From: Neocallimastix lanati (nom. inval.)
Taxonomy: Eukaryota > Neocallimastigomycota > Neocallimastigomycetes > Neocallimastigales > Neocallimastigaceae
DNA length: 40,000 nt
Assembly (NCBI GenBank): GCA_016946835.1
Contig: JACVTC010000170.1
Coordinates: forward strand, 205,001-245,000
Reading direction: 5' to 3'
This document shows, in pieces, positions 31,127 through 40,000 of the stretch (position 1 is the stretch's first letter; every line of letters begins with the position of its first letter). The position numbers were made by a program, and so were the translations under genes. Below the pieces are notes generated by a model, which saw nothing but the letters and a program-made list of their open reading frames with translations, was not told the origin of the DNA and made no database searches.

Positions 31127-32032
31127 TTAGTTGGACGAATTCATGCTTTTCTGATCAGGTTGAAACTTTTGTTCTGAAGTTTCATTAATATCTTCAATTA
31201 ACGGGAAGAAGAAATAAATAATCACACATATAATAATATTTTCTATTATCATCCAAAACAAGTGAAATAATGGATATGCTTGTAATACTTGTGCACAAGT
31301 AGGAACTAATAAGCATTGTAAAATTGTAATAGCCAATGGTATATTTGGCAAAGCAGTATTTAAGCATATAGTTCTTGTTTTTTGGGAATCCAATTTAAAT
31401 AGTTTTGATGTTAATGCTGATAAAGCAAGACTTGCAGAAGTTAAAATTATTGATATAGAATAAATTCTCCAATCTTTGACAAATATATCAGCATAATCCT
31501 TAATGGCTACAACTAACGAGGTTACAATTGTTATTGCACCCCATAATGGTATACTTTTTTTTAACCACGATGCAATTAAAGGTTGATAATGTTGAATTAA
31601 AACACCAAATGTTAATGGCAATAAAAGATATATTACAATTAATAAAAGGAACACATACTATAATGTTAAAATTATTACAATTGATATAAATATATTAAAT
31701 AAATAGAAATTATTAGCTTCAAATAGTTTTTTTCCTTTAATATATACATATATATTTCATATATAATTAAATTCATTTATTTACGTTAAATCTAAACATT
31801 TCTATTCCTATACGAGAAAATGCAAAATAAATCCACATATAATATGGATATAATATTGATCCTTATATAATTATAAAATTGTATATTAATAATTTTTCAA
31901 ATAATTTTTAAATATTTTTATATAAATAGTTTTCAATTTTGTTTAGTAAATTAAAGATTTAAGTCTGTAATATATTAATTCTTAACAAAGTGATTTAATA
32001 TTTATAATTTTTTTATTTTAATTTTTACTTTT

Positions 32033-32075
<43 letters not shown>

Positions 32076-32332
32076 TATTTTTATTAATTTTAAATAGTTA
32101 TGAAAAATTTATTAAAGAATAATCACATATTATTCTTACCTAATATTGTTGTTACTAAACATAAACTAACTGCTAATGCTCTGTCTCCTCCAATATAATA
32201 TGTAAATATAGGTGCTACAATTGATCCAGGACTTATAGAGACAAGAAAAACACTAAAGGATTGATAATTTGATTGTCTAAAAACAAGAATAATAAAACCA
32301 GCTTATAAAATAAATAATTATGAAAATAATTG

Positions 32333-32365
<33 letters not shown>

Positions 32366-33103
32366 ATTAGATAAAACGTTCCATTGTTTTATTATAATTA
32401 TTATTTAAAAAATATAATAATACCAAGTAATGGCGTTATAACAAATTGTAATAATACTCCACATATTACGGGTTTTACACTTTCTTTGCTGGTGAACATT
32501 TTCTTTAATGTATCTAGATTGCATATTTAATAAAATAATTTTTTTTTTATAGTTGATATAAATATGTTTAAAAAGATAATTAATCCATTATTTTTAAATA
32601 CAGAGTTAGCTATATTAATATTTACATCCTGAAAGACTTAAACCAGTAGAAAAAATGAAAAAGAAGGTGGCAATTATAATAAGATATACCGGTATGGTCA
32701 ATATATTATTAAGCACATTTATTGTAATTGAATTATTTATGTTTTTGTCATAAGATATGTTAGTATTTTCAGATGAAATATTAAAACTAAGTTTAGATTT
32801 TCCACTTTGTAATTTTTTTAGAGTAAATTTTTTATACAATTCATAATTGCTTACTTCTACTTGTATTTCAGTATTATTTGCTAAAGCAATTGTTTCATAA
32901 CCACTAGGGAAATAAATATTACTTGTACTAACATTAAAATATTTAAAATTATCTTCTGTATATAGAGTTATATTAATAGGGTATAGAGGTATATTATCTA
33001 AATTTATAGTCAGATGAATATCTTGTTCTTCTAATATAAGTTTTTCTGTTTCAAGACAACATGCTGATACTGATATATGAATTTCTTTATTATTATTACA
33101 CAT
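31127..33103 (-). CDS. SLC10-like (bile acid:Na+ symporter family) membrane protein, short-tailed paralogue
   Basis: Paralogue of the gene at 18686-23637. Exons: 33103-32626, 32513-32424, 32301-32140, 31861-31785, 31657-31127, giving 1338 nt and 445 residues if the ATG at 33103 is used. The ectodomain (IHISVSACCLETEKL, PLYPINITLY) aligns with the larger protein. The core has FSTGLSLSG, SISPGSIVAPIFTYYIGGD followed by RALAVSLCLVTT, and ALPNIPLAITIL. SPG matches the usual family motif better than the SPS of the long paralogue. Exons of 162 and 77 nt are identical in length in both genes, and all comparable introns share position and phase. The protein stops 16 residues after TSEQ, so the long tail is missing. 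The 5' end is uncertain: the start at 33103 gives no signal peptide. By comparison the acceptor at 33085 should join an upstream signal-peptide exon, which I could not place. Confidence 0.82.
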
Positions 33104-34890
<1,787 letters not shown>

Positions 34891-36822
34891 ATGGCACAAC
34901 CACAAACTATCGAACTTCCAATCGCAGATGATTTCCATACTCATCTTCGTCAAGGTGCTATCACCAAACTTCTTGCCAAGCAAGTTAGTGATGGTGGTGT
35001 TGGTTTAGCATATGTTATGGTATTTTTTTTTTTTTTTTTGTGTTTTTTGTTAAATATTATATGATAATTTATTTTGAAGAAATTTTTAAATAAATTGCCT
35101 AATGCTTTAAAATTATTATTTTTGAAATGTCAAACAAAGCCAAATCTTCAACCACCAATTAAAACTACTGAAGAAGCTTTAGAATATAAAAAATTACTTC
35201 AATCCTACAATCCAAATGTTGAGTATTTAATGACTTTATATTTAACTCCAGAATTAACAAAAGAAGAAATTTATAAGGCTGCTAAGGCTGGTATTGTTGG
35301 TAAAGTATAAAATTATATAATATTCCTATATATAAAATTTAATAAAATAAACAAACGAACGAAGAATCACATAAAATATTTAACTGTATTATTTACTAAA
35401 TTAAAACTCAATATATATTTATTATTATAAATGTTCTTTAAAGGTGTTAAGTCATACCCAAGAGGTGTTACTACTAATAGTGACAGTGGTGTTGAAAGTT
35501 ATACTGTTTACTACGACATTTTTAGAGCTATGGAAGAAGTTAACATGGTTTTAAATATTCACCCAGAAGTTCCTAGTAATCCAGATAGTGTAATTATTTA
35601 AAAATTAATTTCTATTAATTTTATATTTAAATTTATTAATATATATAATTTTGTTTTTATTACATATATACAAAAGAATGTTTGTGTAATGAATGCCGAA
35701 GTTTCATTCTTAAAGAATTTAGAAGAATTGCATAGAGATTTCCCAAATTTAAAGATAGTTTTAGAACATGCCACTACCAAGGAATCGATTGAATTAGTAA
35801 GTTTAAATTTTTTTATTAAAAAAAAAAATATATATTTTATAAAAAATTTATTAAAAATATATATATATATTTATATTAAAGTAAAATTAATTCATTAACA
35901 TTAAAACAATTATAAATTAATCAACATTTTTTTTTTATTAAAAATAGGTTAAAAGAATTAACTCACCAAATGTTGCATGTACTATAACTGTTCATCATCT
36001 TCAATTAATTGTTGATGATTGGGCTGGCCAATGTCATAACTTCTGTAAACCAGTTGCCAAATATCCTACTGATCGTGAAGCTCTTCGTGGTGCTATTAAA
36101 GATGGTAAATTAATAATATTGTTATTTTTAAAATTATTATTATTATTTTTAATTATAAAGGATAAATGATGGTTTTAATGAAAAACTTCTAATGATTTAA
36201 ATATATATATATTTGGAATGATTAAAATATAAGTAACACTGAAATCCTTTATATTTTTATTTAGATTTTATTTATTTATTTATTTATATAAATTTAAATA
36301 AAAATGGAATATTTTTATTAACTCTAATATATATATATATATATATTAATTAATTGTATTATTATGATATAGGTCTTCCACAATTTTTCCTTGGTTCTGA
36401 TTCTGCTCCACATCCTCGTACTAAAAAGGAAAGCTCAAAATCTCCAGCTGGTGTATTCACAACCCCAAATATTTTGCCATATTTAGCTGATATTTTTGAA
36501 AGCTTTGGTTGCTTAGATAAATTACATGATTTCTGTTGTGTTAATGGTATAATATTTTTTATAATTTGTAGTATTATATTTTTATGTTAGTAATTTTATA
36601 GTATTTATTCCATCTATAATTTAATAATTATTTAATTTTTAAAAATATTTAGGAAGAAAATTCTATGGTTTACCACTTAACTTAGATACTCGTAAAAAAA
36701 TTACATTAGTTAGAGAACCAAACACAATTCCAGATGAATATCCTTATCAAGATGAAAATGGTAAAACTCAATCTGTTGTTCCATTTTATGCTAATAAAAC
36801 TATTAATTGGAAGTTGTTATAA
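34891..36822 (+). CDS. URA4: Dihydroorotase, monofunctional (URA4/PyrC type)
   Basis: Catalyses reversible cyclisation of carbamoyl-aspartate to dihydroorotate, the third step of pyrimidine synthesis, in the cytosol. Seven exons: 34891-35019, 35140-35299, 35444-35589, 35677-35796, 35948-36104, 36373-36546, 36653-36822. They total 1056 nt and 351 residues, the usual length for this single-function class. The zinc site is complete: H16 and H18 in FHTHLR, carboxylated Lys 99 in GVKSYPRG, H136 in NIHPEV, H176 in LEHATT and Asp 247 in GSDSAPH. The substrate arginine of HxHxR is R20. VHHL at 200-203 and CHNFCKPVAKYP also fit. Position 137 is Pro where the family usually has Gly (HGE). The first ATG gives the expected N-terminus right before the metal site. 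An upstream in-frame ATG at 35074 lies within intron 1 and is not a start. Confidence 0.96.
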
Positions 36823-38720
<1,898 letters not shown>

Positions 38721-39299
38721 ATGGTTAAGCAGAATAAAAAGAAAGATATTAATAGTAAGGACATAAGTCCTGAAGTTTTAAAAAAAATGAATAAATATAA
38801 CAGAGGACAAAGTGGTGAAATAAGGTCTATTAATGATAAGAAAGTTAAAGGAAATATGAAAAAATTTGAAAGAAAAAACAAGGAAGCGGCTTTCAAATCA
38901 GTTCAATCTGAATTACTTTTAACAGAAGAGGCTGGGTAATATGAAATTTTATTTTATATAAAAATTATTATAAAATTTATGCAAAATAATATATAAATTT
39001 TTAACAATTTTTTAATTCCTTATCAGTGAATGAAATATATTAATTCTATTTTTTTTTTTTTTATTAAAAATAAAATAAATTCAATACATATGATGTAATT
39101 TATTAAAAACATAATAATTTCAACATAATATGTAATTTTAAAAATGCTTCAAAATAATTTCAACATAATATCTAATTTTAAAATTACTTTAAAATAATTT
39201 CTAATTTCAAAATAATTTCAACATAATATTTAATTTTAAATTAACTTCACAATAATAAAAAAATAATTTCAATGTAATTTCATTATATATATAATAATG

Positions 39300-39340
<41 letters not shown>

Positions 39341-40000
39341 AGTTATTTAGAAGCCGAAGGAATGGAAAAAACTTATAAATTTACTCAAGAACAAATTAAA
39401 GAAAATGTTGATCTTAGTACTCAAGCTAAAGTATTTATCATTTAACAATTATTAAAAATATTTGGATAATAAATTAAATATATCTTTGGCTTATTTATTG
39501 AAATTGTTAATATATATATAGATGTTTAATTTGGAACTTGACAAATTAGGACCATATACATTTGATTATACAAGAAATGGAAGGTTAATAAAAATTTTAT
39601 AAATATATATTATAATTTAAATTTTTATTTTATTTTTTATTTATTATGATATTAAATGTATAATTCTGTTATTTGAAAAACATAATAGAGATATGCTTAT
39701 TGCTGGTAAAAAGGGTCACATTTCAACTTTTAATTGGAAAAATGGAAAATTAGGATGTGAATTGTTTTTAAATGAAACTGTCAGAGATGCAAAGTAGGTT
39801 TTATATAAATATTTATTAAAAGAATATATTATTAATGAAGATAATATATTAATATAGTTTATATATATATATTTTTTAAAATAATATGAATTAATTTTTT
39901 TTTATCTTTTTTTCCAATAAATTATAAAAAGATGGCTTCATAATGAAACAATGTTTGCTGTTGCACAAAAGAAATATACTTATATATACGATTCAACTGG
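38721..40000 (+). CDS. UTP7: UTP7/WDR46 (BING4-like WD-repeat small-subunit processome protein), 3' part off the window
   Basis: A nucleolar beta-propeller protein of the small-subunit processome, needed for early 18S rRNA maturation. Five exons are visible: 38721-38935, 39343-39430, 39522-39583, 39689-39793 and 39932 to beyond 40000, all joining in phase. The N-terminus is Lys-rich. The diagnostic part is YLEAEGMEKTYKFTQEQIKE, LDKLGPYTFDYTRNGR, DMLIAGKKGHISTFNWKNG, NETVRDAKWLHNETMFAVAQ and KKYTYIYDSTG, which match the start of the family's WD domain. The first intron ends in 40 consecutive A residues followed by CAG. The ATG at 38721 is the first one and gives a compact basic N-terminus typical of the family. 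Confidence 0.93.
39300..39339 (+). repeat. 40-nt poly-A tract directly before a 3' splice site
   Basis: It lies in UTP7 intron 1, two bases before the AG acceptor (A40 then CAG). It occupies the place where a pyrimidine tract would be expected. Confidence 0.9.

Overview
The window is eukaryotic nuclear DNA, very AT-rich, with short GT-AG introns, long homopolymers and AAAT/ATT microsatellites between genes. The ribosomal protein L26 reads like a fungal one. Small chitin-binding (CBM18) relics, a relic of a bacterial ABC-transporter ATPase and the extreme AT content together suggest an anaerobic gut fungus (Neocallimastigomycota). That assignment is an inference from content; no marker was searched.

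Layout, left to right. RPL26 (minus, 3' end off the window, 774..1) is followed by an exact 18-copy, 56-bp minisatellite (1782-2790) and about 3 kb of AT-rich spacer. Alpha-SNAP/Sec17 (plus) lies at 5792-6804. From 8.0 to 12.5 kb there is a graveyard: an unidentified relic ORF, a broken bacterial-type amino-acid ABC ATPase with a Shine-Dalgarno-like leader, a 45-bp minisatellite with an open 15-residue frame, a CBM18 fragment, and a frameshifted secreted-protein relic on the opposite strand. Elongin A (plus, 8 exons) lies at 14710-17313. It converges on a 7-exon SLC10-like (bile acid:Na+ symporter family) gene with a tail of about 850 residues (minus, 23637..18686). DPH2 (minus, 30182..27615) and a second, short-tailed SLC10-like paralogue (minus, 33103..31127) follow. 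Dihydroorotase (plus, 7 exons, 34891-36822) and the 5' part of UTP7/WDR46 (plus, 38721 to the right edge) close the window.

The intact genes are mostly housekeeping: translation (RPL26, DPH2), ribosome assembly (UTP7), vesicle fusion (alpha-SNAP), transcription elongation or ubiquitylation (Elongin A) and pyrimidine synthesis (dihydroorotase). They do not form one pathway. The two SLC10-like genes are the only related pair. They share every comparable intron position and phase, so they arose by duplication, and DPH2 sits between them.

Exon boundaries were derived by hand from splice dinucleotides, reading-frame continuity and family similarity. For every complete gene the exon lengths sum to a whole number of codons. 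No tRNA, rRNA, CRISPR array or complete mobile element was found. I did not find a clearly new multi-gene system. The strongest unusual items are the perfectly homogeneous 56-bp array, the bacterial ABC relic, the tail difference between the SLC10 paralogues, and 3' splice sites that follow long poly-A tracts.
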